From assembly GCA_937928405.1 (NCBI GenBank), contig CALFWZ010000055.1:18348-82347 (forward strand): a stretch of 64,000 nucleotides of DNA. Reading direction: 5' to 3'. Origin of the DNA: an uncultured Saprospiraceae bacterium. GTDB taxonomy: Bacteria > Bacteroidota > Bacteroidia > Chitinophagales > Saprospiraceae. The notes beneath the pieces are model-generated. The model searched no databases. It had not been told where the DNA came from and saw only the letters and a list, made by a program, of their open reading frames with translations. Below, in pieces: positions 37,178 through 46,454 of the stretch. The number at the start of each line of letters is the position of its first letter. Position 1 is the stretch's first letter. A program made the translations under genes and the position numbers.

Positions 37178-37894
37178 ATGTCTCAGGTTTTATCTATTGT
37201 TATTCCCGCTTATAATGAAGCACGCACGATTCATTATATTTTGGACAAAGTCAAAGCGGTAGAGTTGATTGGTGGATTGGAGAAAGAGGTGATTATCACC
37301 AATGATTGTTCGACCGACCAAACGGAGGAAGCCATTCAACGCTATCAAGCCGCCCATCCAGATCTTCCTATAAAATATTATAAGCACGAAATCAACCAAG
37401 GAAAAGGAGCAGCTTTGCATACGGGTATCCGAAAAGCAACCGGTGATTTTTTGATTATCCAGGATGCCGATTTGGAGTACGATCCCGAAGAGTACAATAT
37501 CCTCCTAAAGCCAATGTTAGACGATTTGGCGGATGTGGTTTATGGATCGCGCTTTGTGGGTGGAAAGCCACACCGAATTTTATTTTATTGGCACTCAATC
37601 GGTAACCGCTGGCTGACCAATCTAAGTAATATGTTTACCAATCTGAATCTTACGGATATGGAGACTTGCTATAAGCTTTTTAGAACACCCATGATTCAGC
37701 AGCTTTCGTTAAAGGAAAAACGTTTTGGGTTTGAGCCAGAGGTAACGGCAAAGATTTCTCGAGTAGAGAATATTCGGATTTATGAAGTGGGAATTTCTTA
37801 TTATGGTCGAACCTACGAAGAAGGCAAGAAGATTGGCTGGCGAGACGGGTTTCGAGCCATCTATTGTATTTTGAGATATAATTTATTTAAGTAA
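37178..37894 (+). CDS. Family 2 glycosyltransferase, dolichyl-phosphate mannose synthase-like
   Basis: A 238-aa GT-A enzyme. N-terminal [23 protein letters not shown] and the DxD motif D96-A-D98 ([11 protein letters not shown]) bind the nucleotide sugar, and the acceptor-side [12 protein letters not shown] is typical of DPM1/polyprenyl-phosphate glycosyltransferases. It lacks the C-terminal membrane helices of longer relatives, so it is a soluble or peripheral enzyme. It likely transfers a hexose to a polyprenyl phosphate for use by GT-C enzymes such as the one at 48078 (inference). It starts 65 bp after alkB and may share its transcript. Confidence 0.9.
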   Translation: MSQVLSIVIPAYNEARTIHYILDKVKAVELIGGLEKEVIITNDCSTDQTEEAIQRYQAAHPDLPIKYYKHEINQGKGAALHTGIRKATGDFLIIQDADLEYDPEEYNILLKPMLDDLADVVYGSRFVGGKPHRILFYWHSIGNRWLTNLSNMFTNLNLTDMETCYKLFRTPMIQQLSLKEKRFGFEPEVTAKISRVENIRIYEVGISYYGRTYEEGKKIGWRDGFRAIYCILRYNLFK

Positions 37895-37979
37895 CCTTAT
37901 TTTCAATAAGAATGACCAAGATATTCACATAATATTGGACTGAATATTGAGGTGGTCTACCCGTATTAAAAGAAATAAT

Positions 37980-40481
37980 ATGAAAGCTATTACAACCTCT
38001 TTTTTGATCCTATTTTTTTCCTTCTTTGGATATGCCCAAGACTGTAATTTAATTTTTGAAGATTTTGAAAATTTCACACCTAACACCACTACTAATTGTA
38101 ATGGCTCCGGAATTGTAGCGCAAAGTAATGGTGATTGGATCATGTATTCAGCGGACGCCAAGGACGGTTGTATTGCAGACTTTGGATCGGGATCGGATGG
38201 AAATATTTTAGATCTACAGGCAAGTTCTTTTACACCACAAATCATTCAAGTACTGAATGCAGATCAATTAGATAGCTTGACACTTCGTTTTGATTTTTAT
38301 AATGAATGTGGAGGATTAGTTCTAGCATTTTTAGAATCCTTTGTCGATGATAATAATTTGGTGAAGCTTAGTGAAATTTCGATTTCTTATAATCAACTGA
38401 TTATTGGCAACGATACTTTTGAGATCTGCTATAGTCAAAGCAATGCTTTTAATCCTATTGAGATAATTCTAGATTTTTCTGCACACCAAATCACTTTAGC
38501 TTGTACGGAAGGACCTGCAGAAACGGTTGATTTTTTAGTACCAGGAGATCAGATTTTCGGAATTGCTTACGGTTCTAATCAATGTAATTTTATTGATAAT
38601 GTTTGTGTAGGCATTGTTCCCAGTCCTGCTCCACCAGCTAGTTTTAGTTTTCTCACAGATACCGTTTTCCAAGAAATCATTCTTTCTGAAGCCAGTCAAC
38701 TACCATTAGACATTTACCACGAGGTAGAAATCTTTAATAATAGTTTAGATCAAGATATAGATTTGCGTTGGAATTTTATCAGTCATGATTTGCCGATTGA
38801 ATGGGGTGCTATGTGTAATACAAATGGTATTTTTTGCGAGGAAGATTTCGAACAAGATTTGTTTTTACCGGCCAATGCTACAGAGTTTCTATTCTATCAT
38901 TTTATGGTCATGGACATCAATAATACGGGTGGTACGGCCACCACAGAAATTGTCATTTACGATCCACTCGACAGCCTAAACACTTCAAAGATTTTGACTT
39001 TTATTACAACGGTTGAGCTTGGCACTAGTGGACCTAGTTTTTTAATTAGCCCTGAAGAAGTATCTACTGAATTTATTATAGAAGAAGAAGGTCAACCGCT
39101 TTTCGCGAATCATCCAATCCGAGATTTCGTTAATAATCGATTCGAAGATGTTACCATCAACTGGACGATCCTCGAAAATTCTTGGCCAGCAGAGTGGTTA
39201 ATAGAATACGATTTACATATCGTAGATCAAGGATTTACCACCATCGTTCCGACGACCGGAAGTACTATACTTGCGCTAGACCAACCATTCTATCCACTTG
39301 AATTTTTCTTACATACCATAGAAACAAATGGTTTTGGAGGACAACACCTTTTGAGTATCAACTTCTATGATCCACTCGATAGTTTAAATTCCAATACGAC
39401 CATCGACTATATCACTACGATCTGTCCTCAGACGATGCAGGCTGATTTAATTGAAGGAATAACAGATTCTATTTATTGTAGTGGCGCTGAAATCACGCTT
39501 AATGCCATCGGTGGATTTGATAATTACCTCTGGTCAAATGGTAATACCGATCTACAAATAACCACCGTCGTGGACGAAGTAACTTATCTCACTGCTTCTA
39601 ATGAAATTGGATGTATGCTTTCAGATACGTTAGATATCACCATCAGCAGACCTATTCCAAAAGAGATTTGTTTGATAACTATTGATTCGACAACTGGATT
39701 CAACCAAATTAATTTTGAGCGAGATTATAATACGAATACGGCTTCTTATAATATCTATAAAGAAACCACCCAAGCCGATGTTTTTGATTTAATTGGAAGT
39801 CTTCCTTTTACCGCACCAACATTGAGTTTTGTAGACGAAAATTCTAATCCTTTACAAAATAGTAATCGTTATAAAATTTCAGTTCTAGATAGCTGTGGAA
39901 ATGAATCTCAATTATCTGATCACCATCAAACTATCCACCTAGTTAGTAATCTGGGTATCAATGGCGAGACTAATTTGCTTTGGAATGCCTATGTCGGATT
40001 TGACTATGGTACTTTTAATATTTTACGAGGAACCAATAATGATGATTTGCAATTGATTGCACAGCAACCGGCCAACCAATTTAGCTTTTCTGATTTTACG
40101 GCACCAAGTGGCAGCAGTTTATTTTATCAAATTGAAGTAGTCAAAGAAGAGGCTTGTGATCCTTCCCGAAGTTCGGAGATCATTTCTACTCGTTCTAATC
40201 TATCTATTATTAATCTAACCAATACACAAACGACCTTCGAAGAAATTGGTTTACGCCTTTTTCCTAATCCAATGACCGATCATTTTATGCTAACTTCTAG
40301 TTTGCAAGAAGGCGCTCAAATCAGTCTGACGGATATGTTGGGCAAAGAGATGATGACTAAGAATCTATCAACCTTAGATCGCGTAAAAATTGAGGTAGCT
40401 GGATGGACACCGGGATTATATAATCTTAGAATAGTTTTGGACTCGGGTAAAGTGGCCGTTAAAAAAATAATCCTTCATTAA
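37980..40481 (+). CDS. Large T9SS-exported surface protein
   Basis: 833 aa from the ATG at 37980, which begins a clear signal peptide (MKAITTSFLILFFSF, ending GYAQ); the frame opens at a TTG 33 bp earlier. The protein consists of beta-rich modules, with paired similar segments near 200-320 and 335-455 (both contain YDPLDSLN) indicating an internal duplication, then FN3-like regions and a T9SS type A tail (LRLFPNPMTDHFML, ending in VKKIILH). Probably a cell-surface adhesin or structural protein; no enzyme motif is seen. Confidence 0.85.
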   Translation: MKAITTSFLILFFSFFGYAQDCNLIFEDFENFTPNTTTNCNGSGIVAQSNGDWIMYSADAKDGCIADFGSGSDGNILDLQASSFTPQIIQVLNADQLDSLTLRFDFYNECGGLVLAFLESFVDDNNLVKLSEISISYNQLIIGNDTFEICYSQSNAFNPIEIILDFSAHQITLACTEGPAETVDFLVPGDQIFGIAYGSNQCNFIDNVCVGIVPSPAPPASFSFLTDTVFQEIILSEASQLPLDIYHEVEIFNNSLDQDIDLRWNFISHDLPIEWGAMCNTNGIFCEEDFEQDLFLPANATEFLFYHFMVMDINNTGGTATTEIVIYDPLDSLNTSKILTFITTVELGTSGPSFLISPEEVSTEFIIEEEGQPLFANHPIRDFVNNRFEDVTINWTILENSWPAEWLIEYDLHIVDQGFTTIVPTTGSTILALDQPFYPLEFFLHTIETNGFGGQHLLSINFYDPLDSLNSNTTIDYITTICPQTMQADLIEGITDSIYCSGAEITLNAIGGFDNYLWSNGNTDLQITTVVDEVTYLTASNEIGCMLSDTLDITISRPIPKEICLITIDSTTGFNQINFERDYNTNTASYNIYKETTQADVFDLIGSLPFTAPTLSFVDENSNPLQNSNRYKISVLDSCGNESQLSDHHQTIHLVSNLGINGETNLLWNAYVGFDYGTFNILRGTNNDDLQLIAQQPANQFSFSDFTAPSGSSLFYQIEVVKEEACDPSRSSEIISTRSNLSIINLTNTQTTFEEIGLRLFPNPMTDHFMLTSSLQEGAQISLTDMLGKEMMTKNLSTLDRVKIEVAGWTPGLYNLRIVLDSGKVAVKKIILH

Positions 40482-40491
40482 AAATGGTGCT

Positions 40492-41127
40492 TTAGAGCAA
40501 AAACACCTTTACCATCAACACTACTCCGAACACCACCAACGCCGCGCCGCTAATAATCCGCAGTAGGTGAATATGTCGATCCGTCATATAGCGACGGATA
40601 AATTTTGCGAGAGCGACCTTGAGGGTATCCGTCAGAATGATGGTCGCCATAACACCGATAAAAAACAAGGTGGCAGAATTGGTAGAATAATCTTCGCCGA
40701 GCATAATCAAACTCATTACACTCAACCAGAAGAAAAAAGTAAAAGGGTTAATCGTATTGATTAAAAAACCTTTAATCCAAAGTCCTAAATAAGTCTTAGC
40801 GCCAATGGCTGGACGCCCCTCCTCAATCGTAGGTAGTGGTGGAGATTTCGTCACCATCATACCAATTCCAAATCCTAGTAGTATAATTCCGCCGATCGCT
40901 CCAAAAGTCGCCTTAAATCCCGTCCATTCCGTTACTGCGACTAGGTAAGAGGCGCCAAAGAACACCGAAAAAATAAAGATCAGATCGCTGATCCAAATGC
41001 CTAGTCCCACCATCAAACCAGCTCGCATACCCCGCTCTACACCTGCTTGGATGAGTGCAAAAAAAATCGGACCCAACATAATGCAAAGAAGGAGTCCGGT
41101 TTGTATGCCTTGAAGTAAAGAAAGCAT
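40492..41127 (-). CDS. LysE/RhtB-family amino-acid exporter
   Basis: A 211-aa inner-membrane protein with six hydrophobic helices. The N-terminal LLCIMLGPIFFALIQAGVERG matches the LysE-family start (GP-x-FF-x-L-Q) and the central LWIKGFLINTINPFTFFFW carries the conserved N-P. Such proteins export amino acids or related compounds. The gene stands alone: its stop is 10 bp from that of the convergent T9SS gene. Confidence 0.9.
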   Translation of the reverse strand: MLSLLQGIQTGLLLCIMLGPIFFALIQAGVERGMRAGLMVGLGIWISDLIFIFSVFFGASYLVAVTEWTGFKATFGAIGGIILLGFGIGMMVTKSPPLPTIEEGRPAIGAKTYLGLWIKGFLINTINPFTFFFWLSVMSLIMLGEDYSTNSATLFFIGVMATIILTDTLKVALAKFIRRYMTDRHIHLLRIISGAALVVFGVVLMVKVFLL

Positions 41128-41218
41128 TCTTGAGTAATCTTTTAAATTTAAAGTAAAAAACGAAGTTACTATCTTTATATCCTACAAAAAAGGCTTTATA
41201 CAACTTCCGCACAGGAAT

Positions 41219-41243
41219 AACAATCTTAGCCCCTAAGATTGTT
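41219..41243. other. Perfect hairpin, 11-bp stem with CCC loop
   Basis: AACAATCTTAG and CTAAGATTGTT pair perfectly around CCC, 92 bp upstream of the LysE-family gene. No T-run follows in either direction, so it looks more like an operator or RNA structure than a terminator. Confidence 0.5.
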
Positions 41244-41278
41244 CATTTCCGAGTAGTTTCATCTAATTGTTTTAAAAC

Positions 41279-41315
41279 AAAAAGCCAGACTGAAACAAAT
41301 CAATCTGGCTTTTTA
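41279..41315 (-). terminator. Rho-independent terminator
   Basis: AAAAAGCCAGA pairs with TCTGGCTTTTT, 26 bp after the stop of the minus-strand gene at 41341. A T-run follows the stem in both directions. Confidence 0.8.
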
Positions 41316-41340
41316 TTTTTTTGCAAACCCATTTTAATAT

Positions 41341-42321
41341 CTAATACCCTTTTAGCAAATACCGAATACCACTCGCTTCAAAAGCACTCAATGTTCGCTT
41401 GGGCGTCAGATAAAGATAAACCGATTCTCCTTTTTCTAACTCAAACTCAATCTGATATCGCTCTCCATCGGGTGCAGCTGATTCATCTTCTCGTTCGGTC
41501 ATTTTTTTTACCTCATATTCTACGACTACATCTTCGGTTGTTCCATCCTCATAGTTAACGATAGATCTGATTTTTACTACGCGTCTTTCTTTTAGTTTTA
41601 CGCCTCTTTCTTTTAGCTCATCTGCATCCATCATCAAGGCTTCGGCGATGGTTGGTAAAGCTTCGACTTCCGCTTCTTTCTTCTTTTTTTTCTTTCTTTT
41701 ATCAATAATCTTTACAGTCTGAATAAATTCAATACTGGTGCTATCACCAAACTTTAATCGTTCCTGAATACCTCGTTGAGCCTCATGAATTCGAAAAAAA
41801 GGACGGATCGTCGTTCCCCAAATACTATCTTTATCTTCTAGTTCCTGTTCCCAACGACCTGAAAAAAAAGCATCCTCGTCATTACGTTGATCTTCTGGCA
41901 TTTGTGCCTGATAAAAAATAACCTCCTGCTCGTTGGTCGTTCGTTTAAAAATTAAAGCATCCACCTGCGCTCGATTATTCAACACCATCTTGAGATGCCC
42001 TTGGATAGTCGGATTACGGGCATTCATCAGCAAAAGCTTGTATCCATAATCCGTCGTATTGGTATTATTAATACTATAAACGCCTTCAATACCTTCTCCT
42101 TTTACATAAAGGTTCCCTAGCATAACGCCAAAAGAATATTCTCCAGGCCCCAACTCCTGTTGAGATTCCCCTTTAATTTCCATGATTCCAGGAACAAAAT
42201 CGTATCCTATCAAATCCGTTGGGTCTTTAAATTTTCGATCGGAAATATAGGAATAATCCTCCTGTGCCAACCCGTTGAAACTAAGGGAGAGAAAAATTAT
42301 AAAAAGTAAATTTTTAAACAT
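41341..42321 (-). CDS. Unrecognised exported protein, 326 aa
   Basis: The ATG at 42321 begins a clean signal peptide (MFKNLLFIIFLSLSF, ending GLAQ); an earlier in-frame start at 42354 only adds an unlikely tail. The mature part is beta-rich at first, then holds a lysine run (KKKKKKEAE, about 212-220) and an acidic/basic C-terminal half. I recognise no domain. It is followed by a good terminator at 41279-41315 and is therefore a single-gene transcript. Confidence 0.7.
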   Translation of the reverse strand: MFKNLLFIIFLSLSFNGLAQEDYSYISDRKFKDPTDLIGYDFVPGIMEIKGESQQELGPGEYSFGVMLGNLYVKGEGIEGVYSINNTNTTDYGYKLLLMNARNPTIQGHLKMVLNNRAQVDALIFKRTTNEQEVIFYQAQMPEDQRNDEDAFFSGRWEQELEDKDSIWGTTIRPFFRIHEAQRGIQERLKFGDSTSIEFIQTVKIIDKRKKKKKKEAEVEALPTIAEALMMDADELKERGVKLKERRVVKIRSIVNYEDGTTEDVVVEYEVKKMTEREDESAAPDGERYQIEFELEKGESVYLYLTPKRTLSAFEASGIRYLLKGY

Positions 42322-42601
42322 CGTAGTATCGGTTTTTTCGAAGCCATTCAACAAAGGCTTCTTTATTAATAAAACTATTTAAATCCAAGACAAAAGGCTT
42401 GCCGATTCATTTGGTTTTATTCAAAACTACCCTTTCAGACGTATTAATGCCCCTAAAAGGAACCGCTTTAGCAATTTTTTATTATTTCTATAACTTTTTA
42501 CAGGCTAATGAAGGGCTAATCTTAGGTAAAATATTGGATTTAAACACAAAAATGAACGATAACACACCCCAACCTAGGATCGACCAACTTACCTCGAAAA
42601 A
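42322..42601. other. Intergenic DNA without a recognised gene
   Basis: 280 bp upstream of the 326-aa exported protein gene. It should contain that gene's promoter. A plus-strand frame of 98 codons crosses it but runs into a dispersed palindromic repeat and has no coding character. Nothing else is recognised. Confidence 0.5.
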
Positions 42602-42743
42602 CCTCGAAACAAAAACCACCCCGTTGAGAGCGGCGTTAAATTTTCCTTCCGAATTTACGCAGGAAAAGAGCGACCGTAGGAAGCGCCTTGACTAAGTAAA
42701 TTCGGAAGGAAAGAAAATTTATTAGCTACTCGAAACAAAATCA
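42602..42743 (-). repeat. Dispersed palindromic repeat, copy A, behind the FTCD gene
   Basis: About 140 bp. The core is a long imperfect hairpin: AAATTTTCCTTCCGAATTTAC (42639-42658 region) pairs with GTAAATTCGGAAGG...AAATTT (42696-42720). The core is flanked by direct copies of CTCGAAACAAAA (42603-42614 and 42729-42740). The repeat abuts the stop codon of the minus-strand FTCD gene. A second copy lies at 47886-48032 in inverse orientation, also immediately behind a stop codon. Confidence 0.8.
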
Positions 42744-44426
42744 AATCCCTTTGTGGACGATTTTTAGGACTTCTTTCTCCAGTTTATCTGCCCGCTTTGT
42801 CATCGTTAGTCCCTCTTTGACCACTTTTTTGGCGAAAGCCTTATCTTTCAAACCGCTCACGTTGATCTTCACATTGAGGTACGCACCGTGTATCGCAGCT
42901 CTAGCACAAAGCGCCCCTACTCCCGCATCTGAGATAGAATTGGGGTTACCTGTTTTAGCCATTGCCAGCATCAATTCAAAAGACGCCAAAGACTGCTTCA
43001 TGACGGCAAAAGGAATTTCAATCGCTCGCTTTGTAGCCGCTTCGATGGCAGCGGTTCTAACTTCCTTTTCAGGTTTAGAAGATTTGGGTAATCGAAATGC
43101 TTCCATAATGCCATTAAAGGCGTTCGTATCTTCATCTACTAATTTTAGCAGTCGATCTTTTTGCTGTTGACCCTTTGCCGCCCAATCTGAAAATTCTTCC
43201 CAACGATCATCCCAACCTCGTTTATGGGCTGATAAATTCGCCACCATCGTTCCCAAAGAAACACCCAACGCACCTACATACGCAGCAATCGAACCTCCAC
43301 CCGGAGCTGGACTTTCCGAAGCCGTTTCGTCTGCAAAATCTTTTAGTGTCGTATGAACCAATGGCGTATCTGCTCTATCCTCCAGCTGGTATTCAATAAT
43401 CTTTTTTCTTGGATCAAATGCTCCTAATTCGTCCAATCCCAATGACTTAACCGCAATTTTGATAAGTTCTGATTCGGAGACTCCAACGGATCGCTCCTGT
43501 TGTTCTAAAAAGTATTTTCCAGTATCTAGCATTACCTCCAAAGGTACCAGCCCTACCAATTCCGACCCTGTAATTCTTAGCCCACGTTTATTGGCACTTT
43601 TACGACAAGCTTCAAAAGCCACGTGTAACGGTGTCACTCGAATGTTGGTCAAGTTCATGGAAATCTGGGCAATACCGTATTCTTCAATAAACCATCCGAT
43701 CGCCTTTACGCCTTTACAGGCACCTGGCACCCGTTTGGGATTTCCTTTACGATCTTTGACTATAGGCCCCGTGATTTTATTTCCGGTTCTTTTCACCCGA
43801 CCATTTTCTCGTACATCGAAAGCAACAGAATTTGCTCGACGAACAGACGTCGTATTTAAATTGATATTATAAGCAATTAGAAAATCTCTAGCACCGATTG
43901 CTGTAGCTCCCGAACGAGCATTAAACTGCGTAGGTCCATAATCTGGTTTCCAATTTGGATCTTTTAATTTTTGAGGCAGTCCTTCATATTCTCCTGCCCG
44001 CACCGTTGCCAGATTTCGTCGTTCAGGTCGAGTCGCTGCTGACTCGTACATATAGACCGGAATGTTCAGATCTGCTCCTACCCGCTTGGCGAGTTTATGA
44101 GCATATTTTGCGGTCTCTTCCATGGTGATATTTGCAATAGGAATCAACGGACAAACATCTGTGGCTCCCATCCGTGGATGTTCGCCTTGGTGCTGCGTCA
44201 TATCGATCAGTTCACCGGCCTTTTTGATGGCCAAATAAGCCGCCTCGATCGCAGGTCCCGGTTCCCCCACAAAAGTGACCACAGTACGATTCGTAGCTCG
44301 ACCTGGATCGACATCCAGTAATTTAACACCTTTTATTTTTTGGATTTCATCTGTAATCTGTTTGATCACTCCTGGATTTAATCCATCACTAAAATTGGGA
44401 ACACATTCGATAAGTTGCTTGGCCAT
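42741..44426 (-). CDS. ftcD: Bifunctional glutamate formimidoyltransferase / formimidoyl-THF cyclodeaminase
   Basis: A 561-aa enzyme of histidine degradation. Residues 1-300 are the formimidoyltransferase part (LIECVPNFSDG at the start, and LLDVDPGRATNRTV). From about 350 the cyclodeaminase part begins (ASESPAPGGGSIAAYVGALG), ending in a helical bundle. It transfers the formimino group from N-formimidoylglutamate to tetrahydrofolate and then releases ammonia to give 5,10-methenyl-THF. The fused form is found in animals and many Bacteroidota. The ATG at 44426 (MAKQLIECV) is chosen over one 36 bp upstream. No other hut genes are adjacent. Confidence 0.94.
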   Translation of the reverse strand: MAKQLIECVPNFSDGLNPGVIKQITDEIQKIKGVKLLDVDPGRATNRTVVTFVGEPGPAIEAAYLAIKKAGELIDMTQHQGEHPRMGATDVCPLIPIANITMEETAKYAHKLAKRVGADLNIPVYMYESAATRPERRNLATVRAGEYEGLPQKLKDPNWKPDYGPTQFNARSGATAIGARDFLIAYNINLNTTSVRRANSVAFDVRENGRVKRTGNKITGPIVKDRKGNPKRVPGACKGVKAIGWFIEEYGIAQISMNLTNIRVTPLHVAFEACRKSANKRGLRITGSELVGLVPLEVMLDTGKYFLEQQERSVGVSESELIKIAVKSLGLDELGAFDPRKKIIEYQLEDRADTPLVHTTLKDFADETASESPAPGGGSIAAYVGALGVSLGTMVANLSAHKRGWDDRWEEFSDWAAKGQQQKDRLLKLVDEDTNAFNGIMEAFRLPKSSKPEKEVRTAAIEAATKRAIEIPFAVMKQSLASFELMLAMAKTGNPNSISDAGVGALCARAAIHGAYLNVKINVSGLKDKAFAKKVVKEGLTMTKRADKLEKEVLKIVHKGI

Positions 44427-44576
44427 GGTCTGGGTTTGAGTTTTGGATCGTTTTTCGATCAATTATTGTTTTGGTATTTTCTTATTTAGAACAAATTTAG
44501 ATAAAAAAAGAGGAATCTTCTTCTTGTTTCGCGATTTATATGATGCTAACTTTAATAGGAATCAAAAACGTCTATT

Positions 44577-45038
44577 ATGAAATTCATCTTATTTTGTTTT
44601 GCCTTGTTTTTGTTTTGCTGGACCAGCACTTGTACGATCAATCGCCAGGCGGGATTTCCCTTTGAAGCACCCGATTTATTATATCCAGCCAAAATTGATC
44701 TGAACATCAAAGATAAGTCTAATGATCAGAAAAAACCTAAGTTAACCGAGCAACAAGTCCGAGGTAAAAAATTATTTCGAAGAAACTGTGCAAGCTGTCA
44801 TCGCCGCAATATGGTCGATGATATGACCGGCCCGGCGCTCCGAGGTGTTACCAAGCGGTGGGAAGGAAGAGAAACTTTGCTTTATGCTTGGATCAAAAAT
44901 TCTCAGGCGGTGATTGCTTCGGGTGATGCGTACGCCACCGCACTCTACAAAGAATGGGACAATAGTGAAATGAATGCTTTCCCAAAATTGACGGATGAAG
45001 ATATCCTAGATTTATTGAGTTATATTGAAAGAGAATAG
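44577..45038 (+). CDS. Class I cytochrome c, exported
   Basis: A 153-aa protein with a hydrophobic leader (1-18). The haem motif is C71-A-S-C74-H75, and the likely methionine ligand lies in the conserved C-terminal part (SEMNAFPKLTDEDILDLLSYIE). Cysteines C14 and C19 in the leader could make it a lipoprotein, though the lipobox is poor. It is a monohaem electron carrier in the periplasm or membrane. The redox partner is unknown. It has its own upstream -7-like box (TAACTTTA near 44548) and is not clearly in an operon. Confidence 0.9.
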   Translation: MKFILFCFALFLFCWTSTCTINRQAGFPFEAPDLLYPAKIDLNIKDKSNDQKKPKLTEQQVRGKKLFRRNCASCHRRNMVDDMTGPALRGVTKRWEGRETLLYAWIKNSQAVIASGDAYATALYKEWDNSEMNAFPKLTDEDILDLLSYIERE

Positions 45039-45087
45039 GATCACAATAAAAAGGTAGGCCGTATTCGTTTAGAAGTTGGTATTTTTA

Positions 45088-45118
45088 GGATTAATTTTAC
45101 AACCTAAAAATCCGTTCT
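45088..45118 (+). promoter_or_regulatory. Inverted repeat around a -7-like box upstream of the MORN gene
   Basis: TTTTTAGG and CCTAAAAA flank a spacer that contains TAATTTTA, a near -7 box, about 20-50 bp before the ATG at 45137. The layout resembles that in front of the amidohydrolase at 27182. Confidence 0.4.
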
Positions 45119-45136
45119 AAACATAAATCATTTTTA

Positions 45137-46447
45137 ATGAAACAAATCGTCTTTCTAAAAATTGTATTATTAAATTGCTGTCTCTTCTTTTTCCAGTCAG
45201 TCCTTTTTTCTCAACATAAAAAAAATATCGACTGGTATGAACTCGACGTCCATCACGGTAAATTATTTCAACCTAACACCATTGCACCTTATAGTGGCAC
45301 TGCTCACGAAAAATTTGCCGACGGTAGCAAAGCCAAGAAAGTACCTATTAAAGATGGAAAAGTCCATGGTATCGTAGAAGAATGGGCCATGAATGGTGAA
45401 AAAATTTCTCAATTAGAATATGTCATGGGAACGCCCCAAGGTATGGAAAAACGATGGTACGAATCTGGAAAGAAAAAATTAGAAGCCACCTATGTCAACG
45501 GCATCATAGATGGTGTGGTAACGGAGTGGTATGAAAACGGCCGTAAACAATCTGAAGGTTCCTTTAATAATGGTATCGAAGAAGGCGATCATTATTGGTG
45601 GTTTAATAATGGTGCCAAAGAACGACTCATTCCCTACAAAAATGGTAAAGCAAACGGTCTGGTTAAAAACTGGCACTTCAACGGTAACAAACGGCTGGAA
45701 GGTACTTTTAAAGATGGGCTAGAAAATGGTGATTTTACCGAATGGTATACCAATGGCAACGTCTCTATCACTGGTACTTATTCCATGGGAAAAAAGAACG
45801 GTATTTTTAAAACTTATTCTAAAAAAGAAATTCTCCTACAGCAACAAACTTACGAGCAAGGAACACTCACCGAAGACCTAAATTACCGTAGTGGAAATAT
45901 CAACTGGCCCGGTGGTTATACCCAAGTTTTTAACGGAAAAGAAAGTTTTTACACCATTGATATTACTAGCTCCGACGTCTATCCTCGCGAATCTACCCAA
46001 GATATTATTTACGTCGTCGATCGATATTTTTTGCAATTACTAAACACACCTGTTAATTTATTTCAGAAAACTGACTTATCGTCAAAAGATGACTCAGAAA
46101 TTCTAAAAAAATTCGTATCTTTTGAGTCGAAATATATTGAAGAAAAATCAAAGAAAAAGATTGATGTAATTTCCAAATCAGGCGTTACGACTTCAGGAAT
46201 ACCTTATATTCATTGGCATTTTAAAGTAACACCTAAAGAAAATACACCCATCACACCTCGCACCGTCAAGGAGGAACATTATATTTCGTTATTGTGCAAC
46301 CAAGAAGTTTTGAGCCTTTATGGTCTGGTCACAAAAGTAAATGATCCGGAGGCCGTACAAAAAATGATGATGAAAGTCGCCAATACAACAAAAATTTCCA
46401 ACGAGCGGATTGAGTTAAACGCACTCAATCGACAATTACATAAATAG
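45137..46447 (+). CDS. Exported MORN-variant (YwqK-like) repeat protein
   Basis: A 436-aa protein with a signal peptide (about 1-26, ending VLFSQ). Residues 45-235 hold about seven repeats of the MORN_2 type with the pattern G-x-(V/L)-x-x-W-Y-x-N-G-(K/R)-x-x-x-x-G-x-(Y/F). Such repeats are often labelled YwqK antitoxin but mostly serve as beta-repeat scaffolds. The C-terminal part (about 260-430) is unassigned. The next gene begins 8 bp downstream, so the two are co-transcribed. Confidence 0.85.
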   Translation: MKQIVFLKIVLLNCCLFFFQSVLFSQHKKNIDWYELDVHHGKLFQPNTIAPYSGTAHEKFADGSKAKKVPIKDGKVHGIVEEWAMNGEKISQLEYVMGTPQGMEKRWYESGKKKLEATYVNGIIDGVVTEWYENGRKQSEGSFNNGIEEGDHYWWFNNGAKERLIPYKNGKANGLVKNWHFNGNKRLEGTFKDGLENGDFTEWYTNGNVSITGTYSMGKKNGIFKTYSKKEILLQQQTYEQGTLTEDLNYRSGNINWPGGYTQVFNGKESFYTIDITSSDVYPRESTQDIIYVVDRYFLQLLNTPVNLFQKTDLSSKDDSEILKKFVSFESKYIEEKSKKKIDVISKSGVTTSGIPYIHWHFKVTPKENTPITPRTVKEEHYISLLCNQEVLSLYGLVTKVNDPEAVQKMMMKVANTTKISNERIELNALNRQLHK

Positions 46448-46454
46448 TTTGCCT

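Noticed and set aside
42399..42695. Plus-strand frame of 98 codons
   Set aside because: Runs into the dispersed palindromic repeat; no family resemblance and no promoter or coding bias.
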